Assembly (NCBI GenBank): GCA_026120035.1
Contig: JALRME010000008.1
Coordinates: forward strand, 496,001-560,000
Direction of reading: 5' to 3'
Source of the DNA: Coleophoma eucalyptorum
Lineage: Eukaryota > Ascomycota > Leotiomycetes > Helotiales > Dermateaceae
Length of the DNA: 64,000 nucleotides
Below are positions 11,714 through 23,125 of the stretch, piece after piece. The number at the start of each line of letters is the position of its first letter. Positions within the stretch are counted from its first letter, which is position 1. The position numbers and the translations under genes were made by a program. The notes below the pieces were generated by a model. That model did no database searches, had not been told where the DNA came from, and saw only the letters and a list, made by a program, of their open reading frames with translations.

Positions 11714-13713
11714 TCGCTTCGGTTGGGAGGCTGCCAAAGGGTCTATGGCCATTTGTGGGGTGAAACATCTCTTACTAAACGAATGCATCTGGGCGCGGGG
11801 GATTTCTTTTTAAGATCTTGTTCATGGCGAGGGGTTCTGGAGCAACGACATCAGCCGCGGAGGCATATGATTTAGAGAGAATTGTATCTAGCTCACATTC
11901 GTTTGTCAGATTTGTAACAGTAAATGGAAAGGTTATATTCAGAAGCTTTACAAGGCGACCTTTATGGTGATTATTTGCGTTCTCAGCCACAGTAGATCTT
12001 TTTCGCTTACTGGCCGTTCCCTCGCCTGACTAACTCAACCACAGTTGCGGGGTCCGCCTTCTGGGGCTGTTTGATCAGTAGACCATGTTTCATGCAAGTA
12101 TGTAGAATCGCTAGATAAAGAGTTATTGGACATATGTATGCACTATTAAAGGGCCCAAATTCGCGACATCCTGCAAATGTATTTCGAAGCCAACACATAA
12201 GTTATCGTCCCGAGGTTCTATACGGGTTGTTGTTACTCGGTCGCAGAGTGTGAATGAGAAAGGAGCTCTGAATGCCAACAATATAAAACGATCCATAGCA
12301 CTGCCTTAGCACTGCCCCTCTCAATAATCTTCTGGTGTACCACAGGAAGTCCATGAATGGATCTGAAATGTCCCAGATTGGTATGAACGTTGATGAGATG
12401 TGGGGTTCAGAGGGGATCCACCTAGCCGACGATCACCTGTCCGCCGTCCAATAAGCTGCCATGCCCACAGGCTACTGCAACATGCGGTGCTGGTTACCCA
12501 AATAGGATATGATCATCGTATGCTCAATCTGGTTAGTAGCCTTCTCGGTAGTATGCTTCCATCCCTAGGCCTGATAAAGACTAGCGCTTACTTCCCATTT
12601 CACCACCCCAGCTGTCTTCGAACTGAATGCACTTTTGTTGCGTCGGGAGTTTGGTGGTTCTGCTTTGTTGTTTGTGGAATGAGCATTGTCCCATCCACCT
12701 CGACATTTCTGATCCCACATCAACTTCCCTCTTGCAATCGGTGACTAGACACTCTTTAGTTCCCGTTGACCAGTCCCTCCAGTTCCTTTCTCTTTCTCTT
12801 CAATATTAACATTACTATTGCTCAACTAGTTGCCAGACCCATAATCATCACCCTTACTCCTGAAGTTGGAGCAGGTCGTGCGCTTAACCGCACTGATCTA
12901 GGATTTAAGATCCAAAGAATTCCGTCGGCTTCGTGGCGGCCGTGAAATAGGAGTCACAACGATAAGTCTAGCGGCGAGAGCAATGTTGCTGGGGGAATAT
13001 GAAAGTTAATTTCATACCCAACGGCACGGATGTGATTAGAACTGCAGTACAATGCAAATGGGGGAACACCATGACGACATATCTGACGCCAATCAACTGA
13101 CCGTTGAGGTGGACATGGAAGTAACTGGACAGACAAGCTTTTCGGGACAGATGCACTCGTACATGCCAGGGCCTGTCTATGCAATAGCTCTTGAAGACAT
13201 CGGGCACTCTTAAAGACAGCGTATCGCATACCTCCCGTGGCAAAAGGCCGACGTCAATGCCCAGGGCGGACACTACGGCACGGCACTGCAGGCGGCGGCG
13301 GCGAGGTTCAGCGGCGAGGTTCAGCGGCGAGGTTCAGCGGCGAGGTTCAGCAGCGAGGCTTTTAATCTGAGTAGGGAAAATAAGCCCTCCCATTGGTCAG
13401 AAAGTGCGAGCACAACCCTATTCCACTTGGCGAACAAGCCGACACTCTTACTGCAGGGAGCGCCGTTACAATTGGGTGTCGAATTCTGATCTAGGCATCT
13501 ATCTCCAACTAAATACTGGCTTATTCTCACCAAATGAAGTCGTTGTGCTTATTTCATTACGGATTCACGGTGCTGTGCCATCTAAAGTCTGGCTCGTTAC
13601 GGGGTAAGCTTATTTCTGTCAAGCAAGTTATAAGGAAGCAAGGGCTTCTCTTATCACCTGAATATTCAGTCTACTCAATTCTATCTTCCCATGACTTCTT
13701 GGCTATATCCACG
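11714..13713. other. 2-kb intergenic region upstream of the P450
   Basis: No supported gene. A minus-strand open frame at 12968-13273 of 101 codons has no recognisable domain and overlaps another frame. The tandem repeat listed separately lies at its right part. Confidence 0.5.
13298..13359 (+). repeat. 13-bp GC-rich tandem repeat, about 4.7 copies
   Basis: GCGGCGAGGTTCA is repeated exactly at 13298, 13311, 13324 and 13337, followed by a degenerate partial copy (GCAGCGAGGCT). It begins in a GGC run at 13291 and lies about 350 bp before the P450 start codon. It could be a minisatellite or a clustered regulator site. Confidence 0.85.
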
Positions 13714-15366
13714 ATGGACCCAATAGTATTCTTTCGTAGCTATCCAACTACAGCCTCCCTGGCCATACTGCTCATCTCCTATGTAGCTTTGGGTACGATC
13801 AAGCGGCTGTACTTTAGTCCCATCTCTCACTTTCCGGGTCCAAAGCTCGCAGCCATTACATTTTGGTATCAATTTTACTACAATCATATCCGCCGCGGGC
13901 AATATACCTACGAGATAGAACGTCTACATAGGGAATATGGACCTATCGTACGAATCAACCCCCACGAGTTGCATGTCGCTGATCCTACGTTCTACGATAC
14001 ACTCTATGGGGGCCCTGGCTCAGTCCGAGATAAGTGGGAGAAAGATAATGTTCCTGGATTGGATGATTCGATCTTCACAACCATGCCTCATGGCCTGCAT
14101 AAGTTGAGACGCTCTGCAGTTGGCCCATTTTTCTCCCTGCAGAGTGTGAGGAAGCTACAGCCTGTTATTCAAAGGGCTGCAGATAGCGTTATCAAGATAT
14201 TGCAAAGCAAGTGTGACTCGTCAAGTGTCGTGGATGCCAATGAAATCTTTGCAGCATATAGCAATGGTACGGGCACTCCATCCTCAGAAATATTCTTACT
14301 ACTAATAGCCAACCAGATGTGGTTATGGAATACAGTTTCGGACGGTCGGACAGCCGCCTTAAATATCAAGGATATGATATCAAGTACTATGCCGAATCAA
14401 TAAAAGCCGGGGCAACTGCACAATCCTTCAAGTACTTTCGTTGGTTCGTGAAGATCATCTTTTCACTCCCAGAATCACTGCTGTTACGCGATCCAACGTT
14501 TGAAGCTTTCATCAGTCAAAAAAAGGTAGGGAAACGACGCAATCCCTCTAAAGACAATGAAATCTCTTCTAACAACGCTATCCTAGGAAATGATCCGGCA
14601 AGTCGAACACACAATCAACAAAACCGAACAGGACTTCAGCGACGCTAACCACCCGACCATTTTCCATGAGATTCTCAGCAGCAAGCTCCCCGAATCAGAG
14701 AAAAATGCCCTGCGCCTCGCCGGGGAGGCACAAGTCATAGTCAGCGCGGGCACAGTGACAACCGCGTGGAATATTACCGTCGCGTTCTATTATTTGCTTT
14801 CCCACCCGCACGTCCTCGCAAAGCTCAAGCAGGAACTCGAGTCGGCCATTCCAGAGCCAGAAGCCGACGCTCCGCTTTCCACGCTGGATCAATTACCATA
14901 TCTCACCGGTGTCGTTAAAGAGACACTGCGTCTCTCTGATGGAGTTACTGGCCCAATTCCTCGGATCTCGCCCTACGAAGAGCTGCACTACCGCGACTGG
15001 AAGATTCCAAAGGGAACACCGGTCTCTATGTCAGCCCGCGACATACACTACGACGAGAGTGTTTTCCCCGAGGCCAAAACCTTCATGCCTGAGCGATGGG
15101 AAGATCCCAAACTCAACCGCTTCCTCGTAGCTTTCTCGAAAGGTTCGCGACAATGTCTGGGCCAGAACCTGGCCTACGCGGAAATGTATGTCATTCTTGC
15201 GAGCATCTTCCGCAGGTTTGGGTCGGCTGATGTGAGGAGTCCCGGGGATGAGGGGATCTTGGAGCTGTATGAGACGGATTACTCGGATGTAGACGTGGTT
15301 GGGCATGTCTTCTTGCCGTTGGTCAAAGAGGACTCCAAGGGGATTCGGTTCATGGTTATGAAGTGA
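13714..15366 (+). CDS. cytochrome P450 monooxygenase
   Basis: Heme-thiolate monooxygenase of 513 residues, anchored in the ER by the hydrophobic N-terminus (about residues 10-30). Exons 13714-14266, 14317-14525 and 14587-15366. Visible motifs: proline-rich hinge (HFPGPKLA), I-helix AGTVTT near 308, ExxR (ETLR, 366-369), PERW near 422 and the heme loop FSKGSRQCLGQ with Cys at about 444. The I-helix has Val where Asp is usual in AGxDTT. The overall pattern (ISHFPGP, FSKGSRQCLG) is like fungal secondary-metabolism P450s such as the trichodiene-oxygenase group, but the family cannot be fixed here. No synthase gene is adjacent, so the substrate is open. The 50-bp first intron is close to the lower limit. 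Confidence 0.9.
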
Positions 15367-16551
15367 TCGGCAGCAGCGGGTGCGCATCTTTGGAATTTAT
15401 GCCGTTTAGGAAATTCTTGATACCAGATGGATTTCGTTCATCTGTTTTCGCACTTGTACTATTGTCTGGTTCACTTTGATCGAGATTCCAAATAGTTTCA
15501 GCACGACAGGTGCCACATGTTTTTAATTCGACCTCATCTCATAAGATCTCTCTAAATTGCCCCAAAACATATATCATCGGATACCGGAGTTACGACCACC
15601 AAAGTTGATGTGATGGGGAAGACTCCACTCATCCATCTTTCGAATGTTCTCTACGTGTCAAAATCAGATGCGATATTGATATATGGACCATTCTTATGTA
15701 AAATTTATATAGATACTGATATAATAGTGATTATGATATGGGAATATCGGTATGGCCACTTTCTACATTCCTCCTTGGACCTGGGAAGTGGCTGCTTTAA
15801 CATGAGTTATAGACCCCTTTGAATCTTGAGCATACTGACAAGTCGGTTGGATTATGCTCAGAAGGCACCGCCCCTGGCTAATCTGGATTTCCAGAAACTG
15901 ATCATGCAATTCATCCATATGACTTTTATCAGGTACATTTGTTGCATACTGTCCTCTTTCAATCTTTATCTCTTATCTCTAGTTGCAGTAAAAGAATGTC
16001 CGAAAGATGGGAAATAGGTGGTGACTCATTGACCTTCCATGAACCATTATACACATCTGCATCATCAGACGATTTGCTGACTTCTATTCTTATCTATGTC
16101 AGTTAAGCCTGCTATGGCCGTCTTTTGGCTTGCTCCATTCCTCACTCTGTGTCTATACAATCATCAACAAAATCACCTCTCCTAAAACTAGCTACGTTCA
16201 CGATACTCCTTCATAATCTTCACTTCTTAATGTTCTCTGTATACGTGCCAACTCCCATTTTCTTATTTATATAATAGACTTGAAATTATAAGCAAATTGA
16301 GATACAAATGTTTACTGTCTACCAGTAAGATAGAACCAAGAGACTTGAAGAGTGGAAGTAAAGTTTCTAGAATATTCTATGTTAATAGAAAGAATTAGGG
16401 TCTCAGAGATATTTGATTCATATGTAGAGCCTATAAAAACAACTTTAAGCCTACATAAGTTTCCTAGATCAAATGCCTTATCTATCGCTTTTATTCAGTT
16501 GTACATAAAGGCTCAAGTTCTTTGGTAAGGAATTATAGCTACAATTTAGTA
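15367..16551. other. convergent intergenic region
   Basis: AT-rich 1.2 kb between the P450 and the NLR, which end towards each other. No gene, tRNA or transposon fragment was recognised. Confidence 0.5.
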
Positions 16552-19500
16552 TTACGTTTGTTGTAAAAAGTAAGAAAGGTAATTCTCTGATACTATACGG
16601 CTAGGGTGATCCTTACGAAATCTCGATCGTTTGATCTTGACTACTAGCTGGAGCAACGCAATTGCTTCCTCTACACGCCCATCTGCCCAATACGCTCCAG
16701 CTAGAGCGTGCTGCGATGCTAGCCGGTCTGGGTGAGTTGCAGCTAGCGTTGTCCCTTGGATCTCGACCACTTCCTTGAGTAAGACGACGGCCTCTTCCAC
16801 CTGCCCATTCGCCTCATACGCAAGAGCTAGAGCGTGTTGCGATGCTAGCCGGTCTGGGTGAGTTGCAGCTAGCGTTGTCCCTTCGATCTCGACCACTTCC
16901 TCGAGTAAGGCGACGGCCTCTTCCACCTGCCCATTCGTCTCATACGCAAGAGCTAGAGCGTGTTGTGATGCTAGCCGGCTTGGGTGAGTTGCGGCTAGCG
17001 TTGTCCCTTCGATCTCGACCACTTTTTGGAATAAAGCGACGGCCTTCTTCACCTGCCCATTCGCCTCATACGCTCCAGCTAGAGCGTGCTGTGATGCTAG
17101 CCGGTCTGGGTGAGTTGCAGCTAGCGTTGTCCCTTTGATCTCGACCACTGCCTCGAGTAAGGCGNNNNNNNNNNNNNNNNNNNNNNNNNNNNNNNNNNNN
17201 NNNNNNNNNNNNNNNNNNNNNNNNNNNNNNNNNNNNNNNNNNNNNNNNNNNNNNNNNNNNGGCGACAGCCTCTTCCACCTGCCCATTCGTCTCATACGCT
17301 CCAGCTAGAGCGTGCTGCGATGCTAGCCGGTCTGGGTGAGTTGCAGCTAGCGTTGTCCCTTTGATCTCGACCACTGCCTCGAGTAAGGCGACAGCCTCTT
17401 CCACCTGCCCATTCGTCTCATACGCTCCAGCTAGAGCGTGCTGCGATGCTAGCCGGTCTGGGTGAGTTGCAGCTAGCGTTGTCCCTTCGATCTCGACCAC
17501 TTCCTCGAGTAAGGCGACGGCCTCTTCCACCTGCCCATTCGTCTCATACGCAAGAGCTAGAGCGTGTTGCGATGCTAGCCGGCTTGGGTGAGTTGCAGCT
17601 AGCGTTGTCCCTTGGATCTCGACCACTTCCTTGAGTAAGGCGACGGCCTCTTCCACCTGCCCATTCGCCTCATACGCAAGAGCTAGAGCGTGTTGTGATG
17701 CTAGCCGGCTTGGGTGAGTTGCGGCTAGCGTTGTCCCTTCGATCTCGACCACTTTTTGGAATAAAGCGACGGCCTTCTTCACCTGCCCCATATTCAATAA
17801 GTTCTTCGCCTGAAGCTTATATAGCGCCAAAAGCTCTTTTGATGGGGTTTCGGGGTTCTTTCTTAGTCCGGCAAACATATCTTCTAATAGATCGTTAAGC
17901 CTAGAGTCCTGTCGCATAGATAATAGCGTTTGGGCACATTCGAGAAGAACCGGAACGAGCATAGTTTCAGAGTCAGATGTGAAAATTCCTCTAATCTTGA
18001 TATTCACATAAGATTGCATATGCGGTAGAAACCGTCTCTCTAGAGCCTGCCACATTGTAGGGTTTGTTCGAGAAAATGCAAGAACACATCCGGTAGCTAT
18101 CCAAGCCGCATTTTGTGACTCCGGGTCCTGACGGTCCTTGGACCAGGCATGGGTTAATGGGTGCATCGATAGTCCCACTATACCGTCTAAATCGTGCCGC
18201 ACAACCAAGGAGAGTGATACTAGTTTAAAGCTAGCTTCAAGAAGTCGAAAATCGTCCCATTCATCGCCATCAATGATTAGAAAGCCAGGTAATCGCAAAA
18301 CATGACCTGGAGACATATCATCGATCTCGATTGTTTCCTCATCATCTTTACAAAGGGCTTCTCTGCCACCATCCCATGCGCTCTGGAAGATCTGAAGAGG
18401 AAGAACGGCAGAATCTAGCATCGACAATATTGCAAGCAAACATAAAGCATCCTTTGCAGCTTCGCTTTCGGACTTCTCTAGCACTTCTGCAGATGCTTCG
18501 AAGGTCGTATAAACATCGTGATACCTCGATCGAGCCTGGTCTGGCCGGTACCTTAAGAGCCGCTTCCGCTGGTGCTGATAGACTATAGGATATTGATGTA
18601 ATTTGCAGTGGCCTTTCGCAATATATGCGCCTGCTTGGATTAGTGCGAGTGTGTGGGATCCTAAAAGTTGGACAACGGCCTTAGCTTGGTCATAGTAAGA
18701 GGGCCACGATCCCTGAGGGATATCTGCTGCTTTAAGCAGGAGTTCTTCAGAATCCTTATCTTCAAGACCTTCAAGTGCTTCATTTGCATTTGGACTATAA
18801 CGCTTGCACTCGGGAATACGAGATGTCATAAGAACTGCGCCTTGCGTTCCGGATGGAAAATAGACTTGGTAGTCAAAGGTCGAATCATCGGCATTGTCAA
18901 GAATAAGTAGCCAGCTTTGCTCAGTCTTTGCGAGAACTTGAAGAGCTTCAGGAATATCTTCAGCGGAGTGCCCAAGACGCTTTGCAATAGCAATAAAGTC
19001 GATCTCAGCAGTAGAGTCGTTGCCAACGTCAACCCAAAATACCCCCCAGAACCTATCAAAATATCAGCTGAGCTAATACAAAAATACTGAAAGTATAGAT
19101 AAATCATACTCTTCTCGCATTTGATTTGCCACTTTAAGGCAGATCTCGCTCTTCCCTTGTCCTCCTAGCCCCGTAATAACGAACCTCTTTTGTGCCTCGG
19201 GGGACGAAGCATAGTCACACCGTAAAGCCATCTGTATTCGAAGCAGGAGCTCACTACGTCCAGTGAATAGACTATTGGTAGTACGGGTTACCATCCAGTG
19301 TACATTTTTACGACCCTGAGCGCCAATACCTAAAGCAAAAATGTTATACGTGATTAGTTTCTGTATTCAACTTGATTTACTTACCTTTAGCACGATGGCG
19401 ATCGGCAACAATTGAGGCACCATCCTCAACCAAATGTCGAATCTCAGGAAGAACTAACGCAAGGTTTTCATCATCTTTTCCGCTAAATTTGTTTAGTCCA

Positions 19501-20524
19501 GAGTGATCGGTTTTGAGGAGTATCCTCCGCTTCCCAAGCAGGCTAGCTGATTGTGAGCTGACAACCTGTGAAGTCAATTAGACAATAGAAACTTCATAGA
19601 GAGAAGTATAGACAAACCTTTGCCTTGAAAAGCCCATACTTAGCGTCTTGATTCTCATAAAAACAAATGCAATCGTAACCATTATAGCTGCCCCAGAAGT
19701 CTCTCATAAGGTCGTATAGAGGCACACTATCCTCTTGCAATAACGATAACAAAGTAGTGTCACGCTTAGAGACCTGAGCTAGCCACTTCCCGAACAATGC
19801 CATATTGCTTCCTTGGAAAGGGGCACCAAGAAAGAGAATACCTGCTATAGAGAAGCGGAATTCGGTAAAGTCTGCTTGGTGGACAGCCATCACAAGTGCC
19901 TATAATAATCAACATATAGGACATACATCTACAACTGGATAAGATCATACTTGTTGAATTACGAGGCATCCAAGACTATGTCCAATTAAAACTATTGGCC
20001 TCTGGCGCTCCTATTGGTAAAGAAGCGTTAGCTATAAGGTGAAATAGTTAGACAACCGCAGTAGACTTACATTTTCATGATGCCTGTGTTGGGATAAGAC
20101 ATTCAAGAACTGCTCAGCGCACTCACGCAAGCTGGTTTTAACGCCGCGATCTTTCCAGTCTGATTCATAGCTGTAGGTGGCGATCCGTGCATTCTTGAAT
20201 TCAGGCACAAGCAAATCCCGGATCCACATATACTGTATCGATTCATCTTTACCGTCATTGTCTTGCGGCGCTTTGCTCTTCGAAAACCGTACCTTGTCCC
20301 TAAACCTCTTCGACTTTTCGGCATCTGAGGGTGGCACATTCTTCACCCATGTATAAAACGGGTGAGCTCCTAGACCTTGGACCACGATGATGCTAAGGAG
20401 TATCAGCGGGGTTTAGCTTTCGGGGCAGCTTAGCTCACTCGACTACGGGCGCTGGTCCGGCAGCAGCCTCGCTTGACCAGAAGTTTAGACCGTTGGATTT
20501 GACGGTTTCTTTGGTGCATGCCAT
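16552..20524 (-). CDS. fungal NLR: alpha/beta-hydrolase - NB-ARC - TPR repeats
   Basis: STAND-class signal protein. Seven exons on the minus strand: 20524-20439, 20392-20071, 20010-19951, 19899-19618, 19565-19385, 19329-19110, 19052-16552; all phases agree. About 1185 residues plus the unknown gap. Domain 1 (about 30-260) is a lipase/GPI-deacylase-like hydrolase: VVQGLGAHPFYTW, nucleophile GHSLG (Ser148) and a candidate catalytic His in TDHSGLNKF. Domain 2 is NB-ARC: P-loop GLGGQGKS (364-371), Walker B LLILDN near 441, and a Met-His-Pro-Leu-type MHPLTHAW motif. Domain 3 is an array of 42-residue TPR units with near-identical sequence, ending in a more diverged unit. Such proteins control incompatibility or immunity-like responses in fungi; that role is inferred from the family. 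The gap breaks the frame of the last exon. Confidence 0.88.
16600..17795 (-). repeat. 126-bp tandem repeat array encoding TPR units
   Basis: The unit (42 codons, core VVEIEGTTLAATHP then RLASQHALA-AYEANGQ) recurs every 126 bp, with boundaries near 17780, 17654, 17528, 17402, 17276, then after the gap 17050, 16925, 16799 and 16673. Copies are almost identical in DNA. Differences cluster at a few codons: E/K/A before VVEI, E/Q/K before GTT, D/S after HP, L/G in ALA-AY, A/T before NGQ. This pattern is that of a homogenising array with selected variable sites. Confidence 0.9.
17165..17260. other. assembly gap (96 N) inside the TPR array
   Basis: Run of N in the middle of the repeat array. Flanking GGCG tetramers are the same repeat position, 100 bp apart, which is not a multiple of 126 or of 3. 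The printed gap length is therefore almost certainly not real. Confidence 0.97.
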
Positions 20525-21301
20525 TGCCGTATCTTGTCCTATATCCGCCGAGCCAGATTTATAGCATACAACGGTTTGTCGGCGATGACGGTGGGAGAAA
20601 ATAATTATGTTGCATCTTTCCAACGATCGGCCGGGCGGCGGCTGCGCTCAGCCTCAGCTTGCGCCAAAGTTGAATGTCCATCTCAAGTAAAGCATAACAC
20701 GCAGGCTAGCCCTATCTAGGACTAGGCACCACATGACTTGACGTTCTTTATGCAAGGATTATGATACCGCTATTCAGTGAGGGCGCCCTCTTTTCTTTGC
20801 GATGACAGATTCCTCACAGTAGTAATTCTCGAAAGTATACATGGAGGTAATTAATTTGCGGGCCGTGCTTTCAGACTCATTAGCGACCATGCCCACCATA
20901 CCAGACCATGCCAACATATTAGAGTGTACAATGACCACGAATGGGATCTTTTGTATTGTACCTCTTTTCTTCTTCCTGAAGTTCTCCGCTGGACCCAATA
21001 TAGAGACTGTATACTCTGCGGATGTTTTCTGTACGGACGTGTTTTCCTTATTTCTGGAAGTAACTGAGATTTCTCTTTAATAAGTAGGTTCTGGGGTATC
21101 GGACAGACCGCAAATCCGCGTACTGGTATATTAGCGACAGGAAAGCAATTTGTAGCTTAATTGTTTATAAATATTCGAATAGCTAAGACTGCTGTAACGA
21201 GAGAGCCTCACTTGTACTTTAACCCCGAGATTGCCTAAATACTCAGTTCCGTATCAATCTAGGTGCCGAGAACAAACACACTATACTGTACATAATTGCA
21301 A
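20525..21301. other. intergenic region
   Basis: Upstream of the NLR and downstream of the SDR (both minus strand). Short open frames on both strands lack recognisable content. Presumably carries the NLR promoter. Confidence 0.5.
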
Positions 21302-22422
21302 TTACTTCATCGAGGCGACAATCTGTTCCACCCGAGCAAAACTCAACTCCTTCATTGTTTCCTCCCAAATTTGTTCCATGGCTGTCTTTCCATCCATGGT
21401 ATAGTAGAAAGTAGCAAGTCTGCAGCGGGTTGTCACGATCAGTCAAGTTTCTCAATCGCCTTGCGTCCAAATAGCAGGGGAAAGCCCCATGGGAATACTT
21501 ACGGTGAGATCTCAGTATTCATGAGGAAGCACCCGTGGGATTCTTTACCGTGACGCAGCAAGGCATCCACATATGTAGCCGCCCCTCGGTCCAAGGGCCG
21601 GGCTGCGATCTCAGTAAAGACTTTTCCGGCTACCTTAAGTACGCCCCTCGCATCTCGGCCCAGAGCCGTGCCCTTGGTTAGGCCCGGCTCAACCATGTTG
21701 ATGATAACATGGTCCGAGTTGACATTATCAGTCAGCTTGACTAGAAACAGTTGACATAGAAGCTTTGATACGCCATATCGCTCCACAGGATCCCATGGCG
21801 TTATCTTGGTGTCGTCAAAAGAGGGTAGCAACGGTCGCTGGTCGCGATTCGGGAACTTGCAGAGATGGGCCATGACGGAATTGACAACCGTTAACCATGC
21901 AGGGCTCTCTCTGGATGATTTAGCCTTGAGAATAGGCAGGAGAAGAATTGTCAGTAGAGCTGTGCTGAGGTGATTGACCTGGATGGTGGACTCATGGCCG
22001 GTGGAAGGGGTTTTGCGGAAAATCATTGGACCCATTCCAGCATTCAATATTGTATAGTCGATGCGAGAGAGGTTTGTATCGCATTGGCGGACAAAGGCCT
22101 GGATGGAGTCGTATGACTCCATATCCAGAGCCCAGACGTCGATCGTGGCGGTAGGATTGGCCAGGCTCAGTTGTGCAGCGGCTGCTTTGCCCTTCTCCAT
22201 TGACCGCACCGCTACTACAAGACGGGACAGGCCTAGAGTCAAGAGCTGTCTCGCTGACTCGAAGCCCAGGCCCGAGTTAGCACCAGTGATGATGGCAACT
22301 TTACCCACTAAGCTGGGGAACGAAGTTCGAGTTGGGAGTTCTATTTTGACTCGAAACTGATTGTTCCAGAAGACCTTCCCGAAGCTCTTGGGCAGGGTTG
22401 GCATATCCTTGGAAGCGACCAT
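21302..22422 (-). CDS. short-chain dehydrogenase/reductase (SDR)
   Basis: NAD(P)-dependent oxidoreductase of 345 residues in two exons (22422-21503, 21419-21302). The Rossmann motif TGANSGLG lies at 46-53, NAG at 128-130, and the catalytic Ser183, Tyr217 and Lys221 (YGVSK) are all present. The second exon adds about 39 residues ending VASMK and restores the C-terminal WEETMKELSF helix seen in this retinol-dehydrogenase-like fungal group; stopping at the end of exon 1 would truncate it. Divergent from the regulator-like gene, sharing a 700-bp promoter region with repeats. Substrate unknown. Confidence 0.87.
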
Positions 22423-23125
22423 GGTGAGCTAGAATATAATAGGTTTTGGGGAGCGAGGGGACAGAGGAATAAACGGCGGTATAGATGAGAGCCTAATCAG
22501 GAGGAAGCGAGGTATAAGGAGAAAGGTCATGAAAGCAGCGGAGTAGTAGTATTTATGTTGAAGGGAATTCAGGGCTTGGTTACCAGACGGAACTCAACCA
22601 TGCGTACCACAGCCCTGGACATCATCTTGAATCCCTTTCCGTCGCAAAGAAGCCTGGATGTCGTCGATTGATAGATCTGGGATCGAGATAGCGCCCAAAG
22701 AAATCGCTCAGCCATTACGCGAGTCTCAAGCGGGAGACCCCATATCTCTTGGCATAACGAAGCACGACGCGAGTCCACAATAGGAAATCCCACGGGTCTT
22801 GGCATCCACTCTCGCAGCGCTAGTCCCTAACAGGGCACTTCACGGGTCTTGGCATGCCGAGTGCCTTTCCTCGAATGTTTGTGTTCTCTACTCCTTCTCT
22901 CCTCGTCGTCATCAAGCCATGATTCTCCTTTTCGGCAACATAGCTGATGCGGATGCAGTTGCGGATGATTAAATAGCGTGGCACAGCTGCCGTCCTGGAA
23001 GAGGAAGTCCCACAGCTCTTGGCATCGAGCCGTAGCATCATAGCCAGCAGTTACGCAGTCTAGTTCAACATATCCTTCTGCCTGACCGGTTTGGTCCATC
23101 GCCAGTCGATTTCCTTGGTCTTGCC
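22423..23125. promoter_or_regulatory. shared divergent promoter of the SDR and the regulator-like gene
   Basis: 703 bp between two start codons that point away from each other. Contains the degenerate 50-bp repeat described separately and no convincing coding frame of its own. Confidence 0.5.
22706..23030 (+). repeat. degenerate 50-bp repeat with core CTTGGCAT
   Basis: CTTGGCAT starts at 22748, 22798 and 22848, exactly 50 bp apart, with a fourth copy at 23018. Each core is preceded by a related stretch of the form CGAGTCC...GGAAATCCCAC. The copies diverge by about a third. At 22848 the core forms an imperfect palindrome, CTTGGCATGCCGAG. Fifty is not a multiple of three, so coding use is unlikely. 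Confidence 0.7.

Noticed and set aside
12954..13273. Minus-strand open frames upstream of the P450
   Set aside because: Two overlapping frames of about 90-100 codons with no domain; likely chance.
8117..15366. Zn2Cys6 regulator, DUF7702 protein and P450 as a secondary-metabolite cluster
   Set aside because: No synthase, terpene cyclase or other backbone enzyme is nearby.
16842..17898. Plus-strand open frames rich in LAGLGELQLALSLRSRPL
   Set aside because: They are antisense shadows of the TPR repeat array and repeat with its 126-bp period.
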